This document shows, piece by piece, positions 1 to 10,759 of a DNA stretch of 64,000 nucleotides (positions are counted from its first letter, which is position 1; each line of letters begins with the position of its first letter). The notes under the pieces are model-generated. The model did not search any database and had not been told where the DNA came from. It saw only the letters and a program-made list of their open reading frames with translations. This DNA comes from Chiridota heheva (lineage: Eukaryota; Echinodermata; Holothuroidea; Apodida; Chiridotidae), in assembly GCA_020152595.1 (NCBI GenBank), contig JAIGNY010000126.1, forward strand, positions 186,001 through 250,000, in the 5' to 3' direction. The position numbers and the translations under genes are program-made.

Positions 1-575
1 CATTTGACCTCCTCCTCCCCTCTATCTCCCATCCTCCTTTTCCATCCTCCTTTCCCATCCTCCTCTCCCATCCTCCTCTCCCACCCTCCTCTCCCATCCT
101 CCTCTTTCTCTCCCCCATCCTCCTCTTTCTCTCTCCCATCCTCCTCTTTCTCTTTCCCATTGTCCTCTTTCTCTCTCCCATCCTCTTCTTTCTCTCTCCC
201 ATCCTCCTCTTTTTCTCTCCCATCTTCCTTTTTTCTCTCCCATCCTCCTTTTTCTCTCTCCCATCCTCCTTTTTCTCTCTCCCATCCTCCTCTATTTCAC
301 TCCCATCCTCCTCTTTTTCTCTCCCATCTTTCTTTTTTCTCTCCCATCCTCCTCTTTCTCTCTCCCATCCTCCTCTTTCTTTCTCTCCCATCCTCCTTTT
401 TCTCTCTCTCCCATCCTCCTTTTTCTCTCTCCCATCCTCCTCTTTCTCTATCCCATCCTCCTCTTTCTCTCTCTCATCCTCCTTTTTATCTCTCCCATCC
501 TCCTCTTTCTTTATCCCATTCTCCTTTTTCTCTATCCCATCCTCCTCTTTCTTTCTCCCATCCTCCTCTCCCACT
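1..575. repeat. CT-rich minisatellite, about 21-22 bp unit
   Basis: The stretch is a tandem array of a pyrimidine-rich unit close to TCCCATCCTCCTCTTTCTC, varying in the length of its T and CT runs. It has almost no purines on the + strand, so both strands are open in several frames. It ends just upstream of a LINE 3' tail and may be the expanded C-rich 3' untranslated part of that LINE copy, because other copies of the family have CT-rich sequence at the same place. The array is cut by the window edge. Confidence 0.9.
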
Positions 576-836
576 CTCCTCCCTTCTCTCCTATTTTCAT
601 CCTATAACTATTTCTTCCTCCTGCTCTCAACCCTCCTTATTCCTCTATCAATATTAATTTTCATTACCTTCTCTTTATTCTAGCACCATGATTTTTTAAT
701 ACTTTCTTAGCACATTTGACGGGGACTGTTGTAGTGCGGTTAATCTTCAACAAACAAACAAACAGTTGACATAATCTAACCTCTCTGACACAATTTGGCC
801 ACTGATATCATGGTGTCATTAAACCTGACCAACCAA
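576..836 (+). mobile_element. Two LINE 3' tails of the window's recurrent family
   Basis: Positions 708-765 read CACATTTGACGGGGACTG then a GTGCGGTTAATCTTCAAC motif ending in CAAA repeats. Positions 788-836 repeat the same layout in a more diverged form (GACACAATTTGGCC, GGTGTCATTAAACC, CCAACCAACC). Both match the 3' ends of the better LINE copies at 5.5, 8.5 and 13.9 kb. No coding sequence is left in front of either tail, so both are strongly 5'-truncated or eroded copies. Confidence 0.7.
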
Positions 837-975
837 CCTATTACTATTAAAGAGAAATGGCTAAAAACAGATTTTTAAACTCCCTTTTCCTTAACCATCA
901 CCTCTACCCACTCTTTATTCTCCAATCTGCTGTTCTTTTACTTACATTCTTCTGAACGTACCTTCCTTCAAAGGG

Positions 976-1400
976 GAAGTATGTAGCTCAGTTGGTAGAG
1001 CGCACGACTGAGATGCTAGAGGTACTGGGTTCAAGCCTCATCAAGTCTAACCCATTTTTTACAGCTTTGTAGACAGGTACGCTGATTATCAAAATGGAAA
1101 TATGTCGTTTGCAGCTCCTGCTCCCCATTCAGCTGTTGAGAGAAGTGGCAATGCTTGAATGGGCATTGCCGTCCTTCAGAGGGGACATTAAGCTTTTGGT
1201 TCCAATGGTAGGACAGTCACAACATGCCTGGCTCTCTGAATACTATTGAGAAGAGAAGTATGAAAACGTGGTGTTCATTCACTTCGCATCCTGGTCCAGT
1301 CTAGCCTAAGCTTCTGTGCGCTGACTCGTCTGGCAGCCGGAGAACTTAACCAGTGGCAATTGGATTTAGCACTTTGAGGCCCTGGCAAAATGAACTACAT
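976..1400 (+). mobile_element. tRNA-derived SINE, older copy
   Basis: Positions 979-1050 carry a good pol III A box (TAGCTCAGTTGGTAGAGC, 984-1001) and a B box (GGGTTCAAGCC, 1026-1036) at tRNA-like spacing. The flanking arms do not pair well as an acceptor stem and there is no T-run terminator right after. A body of about 350 bp follows that does not look like unique intron sequence (for example the CAGAGGGGACATTAAGC stretch near 1176). I read it as a SINE head plus body rather than a working tRNA gene. The 3' limit is uncertain. Confidence 0.5.
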
Positions 1401-1563
1401 AAAAATTGCAACTTACTTACATTCACACTAATTGTGCTGTTTTTATATACTTTAGGCTGTCATGCACCAAATGACCTTTTCTTACAACGTGCTGACAAAA
1501 TCTCATTGACCAAGAAATCATATCTTATCCTTTAATGTATATTTTGTCTCTGTATTTAAACAG

Positions 1564-1673
1564 TTTATGACTCACTGACGGGAGCGGTTGTTCAGAAGTG
1601 CGATCATGGTCACAATAATTGTGTGCGAGATGTGTCTTGGCATCCGTATGATAACAATATCATCAGTTCTTCA
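1564..1673 (+). CDS. DCAF11: DCAF11/WDR23-like, penultimate coding exon
   Basis: The exon follows a pyrimidine-rich tract ending in AAACAG and ends at GTAAGTG. It starts with the last two bases of a codon and then gives 36 codons, YDSLTGAVV, then CVRDVSWHPYDNNIISSS, ending in phase 0. This is the last WD40 blade of DCAF11 (WDR23), whose vertebrate proteins carry a CVRDVSWHPF...IVSSSWDG block at the same place. DCAF11 is a substrate receptor of the CUL4-DDB1 ubiquitin ligase and, in animals, controls the stability of NRF/SKN-1-type factors. The WDxR-like DVSWHP and SSSWDG elements are split by the intron between SSS and WDG. All upstream exons lie outside the window. Identity rests on recalled family motifs, not on a search. 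Confidence 0.82.
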
Positions 1674-3679
1674 GTAAGTGCATTCAGAACCTATAGACTA
1701 AAAATGGAGAAGCGTGTCAGCAGTGGGGAGGGGGTGGGCCTGTGGCCCCCTCACTTTCTAGAATTTTCCCCCTCCCACACATTTTTGAAAATTTTCTGGT
1801 GCTGCTGAATGTCAGTTACATTGCATGTTTTCCTATTGTTCAGGACAGATTAAGAAAGGGGGTGGGGCGGGAGGAGATGCCTTTGCTGTTGAGAGGGTAG
1901 CTATCTTCAAGAGCAAAAACCAGAATCATATTTAAATACTATGTCTTTATAGGTAAGGTTTAAAAACAAATTGTCTTGTGTGGAGTGCGAATAGGTATTT
2001 TGAAGTAGTCCTCGATAGAGCAACCACTGTCACCACCGGGTGAGGGATATATAAACCATATAGAGGAGCGATGTTAACCCTATGGCTACAGACAGCATGT
2101 TGCAAAGGCAGTCAAAAGGTTATATCATCTATAAAGTGTTACCATCATAATATGATAGAATTGTGATACGTTTTCCATCAACATGTTGAGAGCAATGTTA
2201 TTTCCTATCTGTTCTCTCAAACTTTCCATTCTGAATATACTCTACCACGCACTTTTCCACCTAAACGTTTGCACCCTTTTCATTTTCTGGGATGTTCTTT
2301 TTGTGGATGGGTAACTGCTTTCGGTAAGATCGTTCCTTTTTATTTTTTGCCCGCCCCATAGTGACCAGGCCTACACGCCCTTTTTGGTAATTGTACAGTG
2401 GTTCTCGTATAGTAATTCCGCGATTTCTGTTTTTCTTCTAGTTGCCTCGGGTCTCCCGGCCCTTGGTATTTTTTTTCTCCAACATGACCAAACACTTCTG
2501 CCTTGACCTTGATCCTCTCTCCCCTCCCCGTGACCCACCTGCCACCTCCATTGACCATTCCTCAGCCCCAGCCCCAAAAATTTTAATAAAACAAACAAAC
2601 CAACAAACCAGAAAGTTTCTAACGAGTTTCCCCTTCCCCATCCACAACATGCTCCTTGGCCTTGTCAGTACCCTTCCCAAGGTTTGGGAAGGGCACTGGC
2701 ATTACCTGCAAGCTTCACACCATCGGCCTCAGAGGCCACCTTCCCCCCCTTCCCTTCCCCATCTTTATTCTAGACTTCCTCTCACCCAGGAAGTTCCAAG
2801 TTTGTATTGGCCACACCTTTTCCAACCCCTACCCCCAAGAAGAGGGTGTCCTCCAACGCAGCATCCTCTCCCCTGATCTCTTCAACCTGAGTATTAACAA
2901 CATCACAGACAACCTTGGCCCCAACATCAAATGTGCCCTCTACATGGATGACTTCACCATCTTCTACTCCTCCCCTAGCTATTCTCTCATGGAAATAGGC
3001 TCCAATTTAGCTTGAATTGGCTGCAAGACTGGTGCAACAGTAACAGTTTTAAATTCTTCAAAGACAAGACGATCTGCATGCACTTCTGTCATTTCAACAA
3101 CCTCCACCCCAACCCGAACCTCATGCTCAATGGCAATCACATTCCTAAAGTTGACCACACTAAATTCCTGGGTGTAATCCTAGACCCCAAGCTCTCCTAC
3201 AAGCAACACATCACAAACCTGAAATAGAAATGCAACAGCTCCCTCAACAATCTGTGCCTCCTCTCCAACACCACTTTAGGTGCGGATCCCCACGCTCTCC
3301 TCAAAATCTTCAAGCTCGACTGCGGCAATATTGTCTACTGTGCTGCTCACAACTCTTACCTCAACCACATCAACACCATCCAAAATGAAGTTCTTAGGCT
3401 TTGCCTGGGTGCCTATAGGATCTTCTCAATCACCAGCCTTCACAGTAAAGCCAAGGAACCCCCCTTTCTGCTAAGGTGTAGAAAGCTTAGCCTTTCCTAC
3501 ACTTTTAGAGCCCTCACCAACACCCAAAACCCTGTCTACAACCTCATTAGGTACCCCAATTTCTCCACCCTCTTTGATAGGACTGAAACCCTATCCCCTC
3601 CCTTCAGCTTATGCATCAAACCCGACCTCCACCATCTCGGCATCATCCCCACCACTCTTGGCACCACTCTCCCACCCCC

Positions 3680-3866
3680 TCTTTCTACTTTGTTTTTTCA
3701 CCCATGCACCTTCTCTCTCAATCCCAGCTTTCTGACTTATTTCTCTCAATCTCCCCCTGTTTTCTTTCCTTCCTACCTCTAGAATGATCTTACCTCTCGG
3801 GCACAATTTGACCCTCGTTGTTGAGGTGCTGTTAAGTCCTCATCAAGCAAACAAACTTGACACCTT
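3680..3866 (+). mobile_element. Nested 5'-truncated LINE tail
   Basis: Inside the larger LINE, between the end of the RT-linked region (HHLGIIPTTLGTTL) and the RNase H part, sits a 3' untranslated segment: CT-rich sequence, AATGATCTTACCTCTCGGGC, GAGGTGCTGTTAAGTCC and a CAAGCAAACAAAC end. The same segment is found at the true 3' ends of the copies at 8.5 and 13.9 kb. The coding sequence resumes afterwards. It is therefore probably a short copy of the same family inserted in its own relative, although template switching during one insertion could give the same picture. Confidence 0.55.
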
Positions 3867-4436
3867 CTCCTGGCCTACTTTTCCTCCCTGGGTCACCCCC
3901 TAACTTCCATCCACCTGAGCCTCTCCAATCATCACAAAACCTAAACATGCCTTAACCTCTTCATCAATCTCCACAACCAAATCAAAGACCAACTCTCCAA
4001 CTACACCCGCATCTGTACTGATGGCTCCAAGGAAGGCGACAAAACATCTGCTGCTGCCATTATCCAAAACATCACCCTCAGTAGCAGGCTTCCCAATATC
4101 TCGTCCATCTTCTCGGCTGAGGCCAAGGCCATCCTGCTCACCCTCAATTATATTGAGCCACTGCTCAGCCACTTTACTATCTTCTCAGACTCCAAGTCTG
4201 TCCTTAAGTGGGATAACCCCACGTAACACCCTCTCTGTATTATTTTCTTCAAGATACCCAGCCATGTTGGCATCCCCTGCAATGACGGAGCTGATTCGGT
4301 CACTAAGCTTGCCCTCAACCTACCCCCTTTCCCAAAACCCTTTCTGACATAAAACCACTAATCGCTTTCCTTGTTCGTGACAGCTGGCAAACCTCATGAA
4401 ACTCCCAAATTAATAACAAACTCCACAACATCCAGC

Positions 4437-5102
4437 CCACCATTCCAGCCAAACCCACCATTCCAGCCAAACCCACCATTCCAGCCAAACCCACCATTCC
4501 AGCCAAATCCACCATTCCAGCCAAACCCACCATTCCAGCCAAACCCACCATTCCAGCCAAACCCACCATTCCAGCCAAACCCACCATTCCAGCCAAATCC
4601 ACCATTCCAGCCAAACCCACCATTCCAGCCAAACCCACCATTCCAGCCAAACCCACCATTCCAGCCAAACCCACCATTCCAGCCAAACCCACCATTCCAG
4701 CCAAACCCACCATTCCAGCCAAACCCACCATTCCAGCCAAATCCACCATTCCAGCCAAACCCACCATTCCAGCCAAACCCACCATTCCAGCCAAACCCAC
4801 CATTCCAGCCAAACCCACCATTCCAGCCAAACCCACCATTGCAGCCAAATCCACCATTCCAGCCAAACCCACCATTCCAGCCAAACCCACCATTCCAGCC
4901 AAACCCACCATTCCAGCCAAACCCACCATTCCAGCCAAACCCACCATTCCAGCCAAACCCACCATTCCAGCCAAACTCACCATACCAGCCAAACCCACCA
5001 TTCCAGCCAAACTCACCATTCCAGCCAAACCCACCATTCCAGCCAAACCCACCATTCCAGCCAAACCCACCATTCCAGCCAAACCCACCATTCCAGCCAA
5101 AC
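4437..5102. repeat. 18-bp minisatellite inside the LINE, 37 copies
   Basis: The unit is CCACCATTCCAGCCAAAC, repeated 37 times with rare single-base changes (AAT for AAC, TTG for TTC, an ATA near 4981). It is a multiple of three and keeps the LINE frame open, giving PPFQPN repeats. The sequence before it (AACTCC...CATCCAGCC) and after it (CACTCACTCCCACC) is ordinary LINE ORF2 sequence shared with the copies at 8.2 and 13.5 kb, where the same place holds one CCACCATTCCGATCAAACCC. The array therefore grew out of LINE sequence. Confidence 0.95.
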
Positions 5103-5609
5103 CCACCATCCACAATCTTTTCCATATAGACAACATCCACATTACCCACCTTAGAATAGGTCATACCCACCTCACTCACTCCCACCTGCTTACTGGCTCT
5201 TCCACCCCTCTGCAACAAATATCATTGCCCCTTCATAGTCCACCATGTCCTCCTTACCTGCCCCTTGTACAACCTTCCCCGAGCGTCCCTCACCCCTCAC
5301 AACTCCATAGCCGAGCTCTTCCAGAAAAAAACCCAGATAAAATTATCTCCTTCCTTTATCTTGCCTCATCTATAACCATATTTAGTCCTCTCTCCCATCC
5401 CCTTCACCTACTTTTACCCCTTTTTTTCACCCCTGCACTTCCTCTTTAGATCCCAGCTTCCTAGCTCTTAGCCCCCATACTTCTCTCAGAATCCTATTTT
5501 CCATTTTTCCTACCTCTGGAATGATCTAAGCTCTCAAGCACAATTTGACCTTCGCTGTCATGGTGCTGTTAAACAATTGTGTCATTGTCAGTATCAACAA
5601 ATATGAATT

Positions 5610-5610
<1 letters not shown>

Positions 5611-5690
<80 letters not shown>

Positions 5691-5708
5691 GTATGTATGT
5701 ATGTATAA

Positions 5709-5750
<42 letters not shown>

Positions 5751-5820
5751 CAGTATGTATGTATGTATAAATGATATATATATATATATATATGTGTATA
5801 ATATATATATATGTATCCGT
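5611..5820. repeat. TA-rich microsatellite with TGTA stretches
   Basis: The tract is (TA)n at 5611-5678 followed by mixed TATG/TGTA repeats to about 5820. It lies just behind the LINE 3' end. Confidence 0.95.
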
Positions 5821-6102
5821 ATATTTCATTAGAAACAAAGTAGTGTTAATGAGCAAATCCTGATCTTGTTTTTTTGCTGATCCATTAATTAAGAAAAGTA
5901 TACACTTCTGGAGACTATTACAGAAATAGATGACATTACTTTTAGATATTGTAGTAGAAGTTTATGTTGTATTTTTACTGCTTTTTTTACTTTTTTACAA
6001 ATTACAAATTGGTGGATAAGATTATATTGATAAGTCTAACTGATTTATTGTATGATTCGATGGTTGGTGTTAGGAATATCACAAATAAGTATATTAATTT
6101 TA

Positions 6103-6478
6103 CTATGGCTGTAACGATATGGGTAGATCAGATATTGATTATGGTGAACAAAAATATCGCGTTATATCATCATATATCATTATATCTCGATAATCATAAT
6201 GTCGCGATATCTATGTTATCATTTATTTTTTCGAAAACTGCTTGAGTTTTCAGATCTCAATTTTCCAGTTCAAGTTTGATGGAAGATATGCTGCAAATAT
6301 TCGGTTAAAATCTCACTCATTTGAAATTTTTCTGAAATTCTGTTTCACAAGATTTTACTTTAATATGCAGTTTACATGTGAAAATGGCACATCAGGATAT
6401 CATGGTCAGAGTGTATTTGATATCATCGAAAACACAATATCATGATATTGCGATAATTGATCAATTGTGACAGCCATA
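6103..6478. mobile_element. hAT-like MITE
   Basis: The 376-bp element starts CTATGGCTGTAACGATAT and ends ...ATTGTGACAGCCATA, so the ends form imperfect terminal inverted repeats around TATGGCTGT. The flanks on both sides read AATTTTA (6096-6102 and 6479-6485), compatible with a target-site duplication. The inside holds repeated TATCGCG/CGCGATATC words, as in hAT MITEs whose ends read CTGTAACGATA. It has no coding capacity. Confidence 0.65.
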
Positions 6479-6964
6479 AATTTTATTGTTTCATGCAAAG
6501 TATTTAATTTTTCTATGTAAAAGAGACGAGACACTGTCACCACCCATTTGTCATGAATTTTTATCTTTGATTATCTATTGGTTCAAACTTAAAAAATATA
6601 TTGCCCAGAATTAAAATTTCTATAGGTTTTGTATTATTTACATGACCTTCCAGAACTATTGAGACTTCTGTGGTCATTTTATATTTCAGTCGGTGCTGCG
6701 TCTTTTGGTTTTCTCTTTTGATTAGTTTTTTCCCTTCTTTTGAAAAAATTCTCCTTTTTTCTGTATTGCTAAGAAGCATCTCCATGACAACAAATTATAT
6801 GTGTGTTTCTTATAATGTTTACATGTTCTGATTACCGTTGGTGTTTGAAACTTGGAAGGAGAAAATAAATATAGAGGGGAAAAAAAGCATACACTGAAAG
6901 CACTGGAGCATCATCATGTAATAATGTTGGTGCTGAAACATATTCTGCTGTATTCTCTTCTCAG

Positions 6965-7180
6965 TGGGATGGATCTCACCTACGGTGGGAGTACAAAGCC
7001 TCTGTAGAGGACGATTCTGATGCTTCAGACAACTACCTCGACAGCGATGATAGTGACGATTCAGACAAGGACATCTTCGGACTGGTCAGAAGAAGCAGAA
7101 GGCTGGAGGAGAAACGAAAGGAAAGGAGACAACGGAGAGGAGGGGCAAGATGTGGTCACAGACCGCTCACGCTTGTTTGA
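6965..7180 (+). CDS. DCAF11: DCAF11/WDR23-like, terminal coding exon
   Basis: The exon follows TTCTCTTCTCAG, joins in phase 0 to the exon at 1564-1673 and runs 71 codons to a TGA at 7178-7180. It begins WDGSHLRWEYKA, which completes the final WD40 strand (SSS|WDG), so the join is supported by the family motif. The tail is low in complexity: an acidic SVEDDSDASDNYLDSDDSDD segment followed by a basic RRSRRLEEKRKERRQRR segment and RPLTLV at the end. Vertebrate DCAF11 also has an acidic, disordered tail here, but the basic run seems to belong to this lineage. The basic run could act as a nuclear localisation signal (inference). Confidence 0.82.
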   Translation, partial: WDGSHLRWEYKASVEDDSDASDNYLDSDDSDDSDKDIFGLVRRSRRLEEKRKERRQRRGGARCGHRPLTLV

Positions 7181-8094
7181 TCATGAAGTCGTTCTCTGGT
7201 GAGAGTAAGATCTAAACAGCAAGCCCATGGTACATTTTCAGCGACTGATCTCTCCAACATGATTTCTTTTGTCCATAAAGGGTGCAGTGTTTATCAATAC
7301 TTCATGATTATAATAATTTCTGAGAAGTGAAAGATGTGATTCATGGAAAGTATATTTTAAACCACATGTGTGTGATTAAATAAGATATTTCTTTTGAAGA
7401 AAGGAAAATTTTAAATCTCAATAGAAGAGCAAGGGTTTATGAAACTTTGCAATGGTATTCTCAGCTGTAAAAAAGTTTGGCACGTTGAAAAGTTTGATAT
7501 GGTGTGTACAAGTTATGGCATGCATCACCAATGAGAAATACATTTGCTTCCCTTTGAAAGTGTTGTGATTAGGGAGGGACATTATATGTTTTAATATGAT
7601 GCCTCTTTTTGTTACATGTTTTAGAACTTTGTTACCTCGCAGCTTTCATATTCGATATATGAGGCCCCACCTGCCCCCTTCAAACTCTTAAAACCCCATC
7701 CCTGCACTTCACTATAACTAGACTGTCCTGACCAAAATAATATATTGTAATCTGTATAAGTATTCCTCAATTTATCACCTTTTTACGCATATCAGATTCT
7801 GCATCATCACACAATTAGAGTTGCACCAGCTCATGGCACATGTGACTATAACCATTTATGGTGTTGTAAGCATTTATGATGCTGTTACCATTTATGGTGC
7901 TGTTAAATCTCTAACAACCATGCAGCCACATTACAGATTCAAAAGACATCGATAGGAAAAAAATCACCAAAGATCATGTAGTTAGTCTGTAAGTTCAGAA
8001 TAAAGGAGAATAATAGAGGTAGATTCCAGTTACAATACTCTAGCATTATTTTTTAGATTTAGTTTTAGGTTTTAAAAGCTTTTGGTCATTTCTT
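7181..8094. other. 3' untranslated and downstream region of the DCAF11-like gene
   Basis: I see no further coding sequence. An ATTAAA is present near 7374 and an AATAAA near 7995; either could be the poly(A) signal. A short tandem motif (CATTTATGGTGCTGTT type, about 24 bp, three copies) lies at about 7850-7910. Confidence 0.4.
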
Positions 8095-8099
8095 TATTG

Positions 8100-8573
8100 A
8101 CATTTGGGGCCCCATTTTTCAAAACCCTTTCTGACATCAAACCGCTTATCGCTTCCCTTGTTCGTGACCGCTGGCAAACCTCCATGGGACTCCCAAATTG
8201 ATAACAAACTCCACGTCATCCAGCCCACCATTCCGATCAAACCCACCAACCAAAGCTTCCTTTGCTCCCCACAACTCAATAGCCGAGCTCCTCCAGAAAA
8301 ACCCTCGGGATAAAATTATCTCCTCCGTTCATCATGCTTTCCTCTACAACCATATTTATTCCTCTTCTCCCACCCACCCTCTCTCTACTTTTTTTTTTTC
8401 TTTCACCCATGCACCTCCTCTCTCGATCCCAGCTTTCTGGCTTTTAATTCTCGTGTTTCTCTTAATCTCCCCCTGTTTACTCTCCTTCCTACCCTCTGGA
8501 ATGATCTAGCCTCTCAGGCACAATTTGACCCTCGCTGTCGTGGTGCCGTTAAGCCCTCATCAAACAAACAAAC
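8100..8573 (+). mobile_element. LINE 3' fragment
   Basis: The fragment starts in ORF2 (CCTTTCTGACATCAAACC, matching 4338 onward of the first LINE), runs through the CATCCAGCCCACCATTCC segment that became the 18-bp array elsewhere, skips some sequence, and continues with GAGCTCCTCCAGAAAAACCC, the CT-rich 3' part and the tail GTGGTGCCGTTAAGCCC with ACAAACAAAC. It shows the unexpanded state of the region amplified at 4437-5102. Confidence 0.8.
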
Positions 8574-8574
8574 A

Positions 8575-9044
8575 TTTAGGGCATTCTAATAATATGCATG
8601 TTTTATATATCAATGAACTTCCAACATTTTAGAGATCAGATTTCATTCGCTACCATCGTTTAACAAAAGTTTAAAGCAGAGGTTTATGAAATCAGGGTGA
8701 ACAAAAATGGATGGTAAAGATGCAAAAAGTTGTTTACAACATGGCGATGTAAACAAAGTCATGTGACCTCATGACGTCAGCTGAAACACCCTTATTTGTG
8801 AGTATGCTGTATCCTTATTTGTTTTCTGTTTAAGTTGTTTCAATAACAAATCAATGAGCAAAAATCAATTTGATAAAAGATATGGAAATGTATTTGTTCA
8901 TGGATAGTGATGATTGATTTTTCATTTTGTATTATTATACCTAAATCAGTGACGCAGATGATAATTGGGTCAGTCGTATGTATGGTCAGTCGGCAACCAC
9001 AAGCTGTCATTTATATAATTGGTATTGGTATAACACGGGGACAC
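8575..9044. other. No recognised feature
   Basis: AT-rich sequence with no supported exon, repeat or RNA. Confidence 0.4.
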
Positions 9045-9324
9045 AACAAAAAGATACACAAGGAAAGATTGCGACCGCAGATTTATGAACAAAACTCATT
9101 CAAAAATCGGTTTGTTGACATTTGGAATAGTGGTGGATTGTAAAATAGTGTTATCATTTGAAAGAAATTTGGATAAATACTGGAAAAACCATGACTATGA
9201 ATTGTATTACCGCACACATATAAGCATCAATACTGCACCAAAACATTATACAACGGTAGAAGAAAGTGAGAAGCTGACATCAAAGGACCAGCCGGACCTT
9301 CTTCTGTCAGAACAGGAGTTGTGA
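9045..9324 (+). pseudogene. Possible LINE ORF2 C-terminus remnant
   Basis: Two overlapping frames hold SFKNRFVDIW and ERNLDKYWKNHDYELYYR. These resemble the NSFKNRLDKYW motif near the C-terminus of L2/CR1-type LINE proteins. The second frame ends LLLSEQEL next to GTGAGTAT, which could instead be a splice donor. No other LINE domain is seen nearby, so this is a weak call; an unrecognised host exon is the alternative. Confidence 0.25.
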
Positions 9325-10560
9325 GTATATTTATGCTATATTGACTTAAACAAACTTGTGTATTAAAGCAGCTAGCAGCCAAAATGTGAGGGCTTTTTTT
9401 TCTTGAGTCTCAAGAATATTTGAACCAACTCTCCATGCACATGATGGTAATGAAAACCTTTTGATACGAACGTTCAAATTAATCATAATTATTTCTTGTT
9501 AATACTTAATTAACTTTTCAATGACAAAGTCAAAAGTTAGACCTGTGTTATTTCAAAATTCACTTGACCAAGCTGCTTTAAGAATCGACTTAAGATTATT
9601 ATAATTTCCTGTAAATGTATTGAAAGGATATGGTAAAGATATTTTTTGGACAAAAGAAGTGTGCATCTTTAAAACAGACCTCAATTTTTTATTTGATAAA
9701 AATCCATTGGTTTAATGTATTAGACATAAGTATTGAAATTTAAATTCCTTTGTTAAAATAACATACTATCATATTTCCAATAGATTATTAATGACTTGAA
9801 TATTCAAAATTTTGAAAAGATTTCAAAAGGAAAAATATTTTTAAAGTGTGTTGTCAACACAAAACCTTAAGTACTTTGTAATAAAAATCCATCATTGTTC
9901 TAATGTAATGCACTAAAATATTAATGCTAATCATACATGTGTTAAACTCAAGGGAATGAAGTTTACTTAATCAAAGAGTTTTAATGAAAGGCTAATATCT
10001 TATGACTTTTTAGTATTTTAACTATTTTGCTACATTTCTTTTGTGTACATGATATAGCTAATTCCTAACTGTAAGGTATTCTTGTACTTTTCGTCAGATG
10101 TTTTGATTTATACACTCTATTTGAACTTTTTTATGAAATTTTTTTTTGAAGTTGATAACATATGGAAAAAAGGACAGAAAAGAAGTCAATGATTTATTAT
10201 TAACATAAGCTTATGAAGGTGACGATGAATTACATATTTAGGCAGATGGGGAAAGGGTATTTACTCCGGGAGAACAGACCATCCACTGTTATTAAGAGAA
10301 AATTTGAAAGAGTCAATATTATATAGCTCTGTGCATAATGCTCAATATAATTTTGATCTAAATGTGGAGTAAAATAGCTGAAGAGCCAAAAATGCTTATC
10401 AGCATTATTGTGACCAAATTGATGTCACATTCGCTTAAAGGTGCGATATTATTATAAGGACATTCAGTTCTGATTTTTTGATTGCTTGAAATATCAAGCA
10501 ATGGCTATACATGCTTCTTTTGATCATATTTCGCACTAATACAGCAACAATTTTGAATCA
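9325..10560. other. No recognised gene; one small hairpin
   Basis: Very AT-rich sequence without coding signal. At 10,483-10,502 TTGCTTGA and TCAAGCAA form a perfect 8-bp stem with a 4-base loop. Confidence 0.4.
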
Positions 10561-10566
10561 GCATTG

Positions 10567-10650
10567 GTGTGGCCGAATGGATAAGGCAATGGGTTTCGGT
10601 TTGTTTTTGTGCCAAACGTAACAAGTTTGAATCTCATCAAGGCGATCTTT
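10567..10650 (+). mobile_element. tRNA-like sequence, likely SINE head
   Basis: TGTGGCCGAATGGATAAGGC resembles a class II tRNA D-arm/A box, and GTTTGAATCTC about 55 bp later resembles a diverged B box. The arms do not make a clean cloverleaf. I read it as the head of a degraded tRNA-derived SINE. Confidence 0.35.
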
Positions 10651-10759
10651 TTGTCTTTTCCCCTCATTTGAATTCAAACATGGAGCTATTAACTGAGTTA
10701 ATTTCAGTTTATAGCTCCATAAATAAACTAGCGACGAATTTGTACAGCTCTGTTTAACT

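Larger units (their letters stand above)
2655..5580 (+). mobile_element. Degenerate LINE with reverse transcriptase and RNase H remnants
   Basis: The copy covers the back half of a non-LTR retrotransposon ORF2. The reverse transcriptase runs in pieces: KLHTIGLRG near 2710, EEGV...LSPDLFNLSIN near 2840-2900, the catalytic YMDDF at 2941-2955, then after a frameshift near 3010 HTKFLGVILDPKLSYKQHI, with a stop at about 3225. Downstream is an RNase H domain with all expected acidic positions: TDGSK at about 4017, SAEAKAILL at about 4117, FSDSKSVLKW at about 4183 and the late HVGIP..ND.AD block at about 4263. The 3' end is the CACAATTTGACC...GTGCTGTTAAAC tail at about 5540. RT plus RNase H points to the I/Nimb/Ingi side of the LINEs rather than L2/CR1. 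Several frameshifts and stops make it inactive. The true 5' border is not visible. Confidence 0.8.
1674..6964 (+). other. Last intron of the DCAF11-like gene
   Basis: The 5.3-kb intron starts with GTAAGTG and ends in TTCTCTTCTCAG. It contains a LINE copy, its internal 18-bp minisatellite, a TA microsatellite and a hAT-like MITE, each listed separately. I see nothing distinct in 1674-2430, 5820-6095 or 6486-6964 beyond AT-rich unique-looking sequence. Confidence 0.8.

Noticed and set aside
4-657. Serine/proline/leucine-rich 217-codon frame
   Set aside because: Pyrimidine-rich minisatellite without purines; no stop codon is possible in the unit.
976-1050. Functional tRNA gene
   Set aside because: A and B boxes are good, but the acceptor arms do not pair and there is no T-run terminator; a SINE head fits better. 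The same applies to 10,567, 19,432 and 33,398.
4315-5218. PPFQPN-rich or GLAGMV-rich protein resembling a structural or silk-like protein
   Set aside because: The array is an expansion inside a degenerate LINE, flanked by LINE coding sequence with stops, and both strands are open for the same reason.
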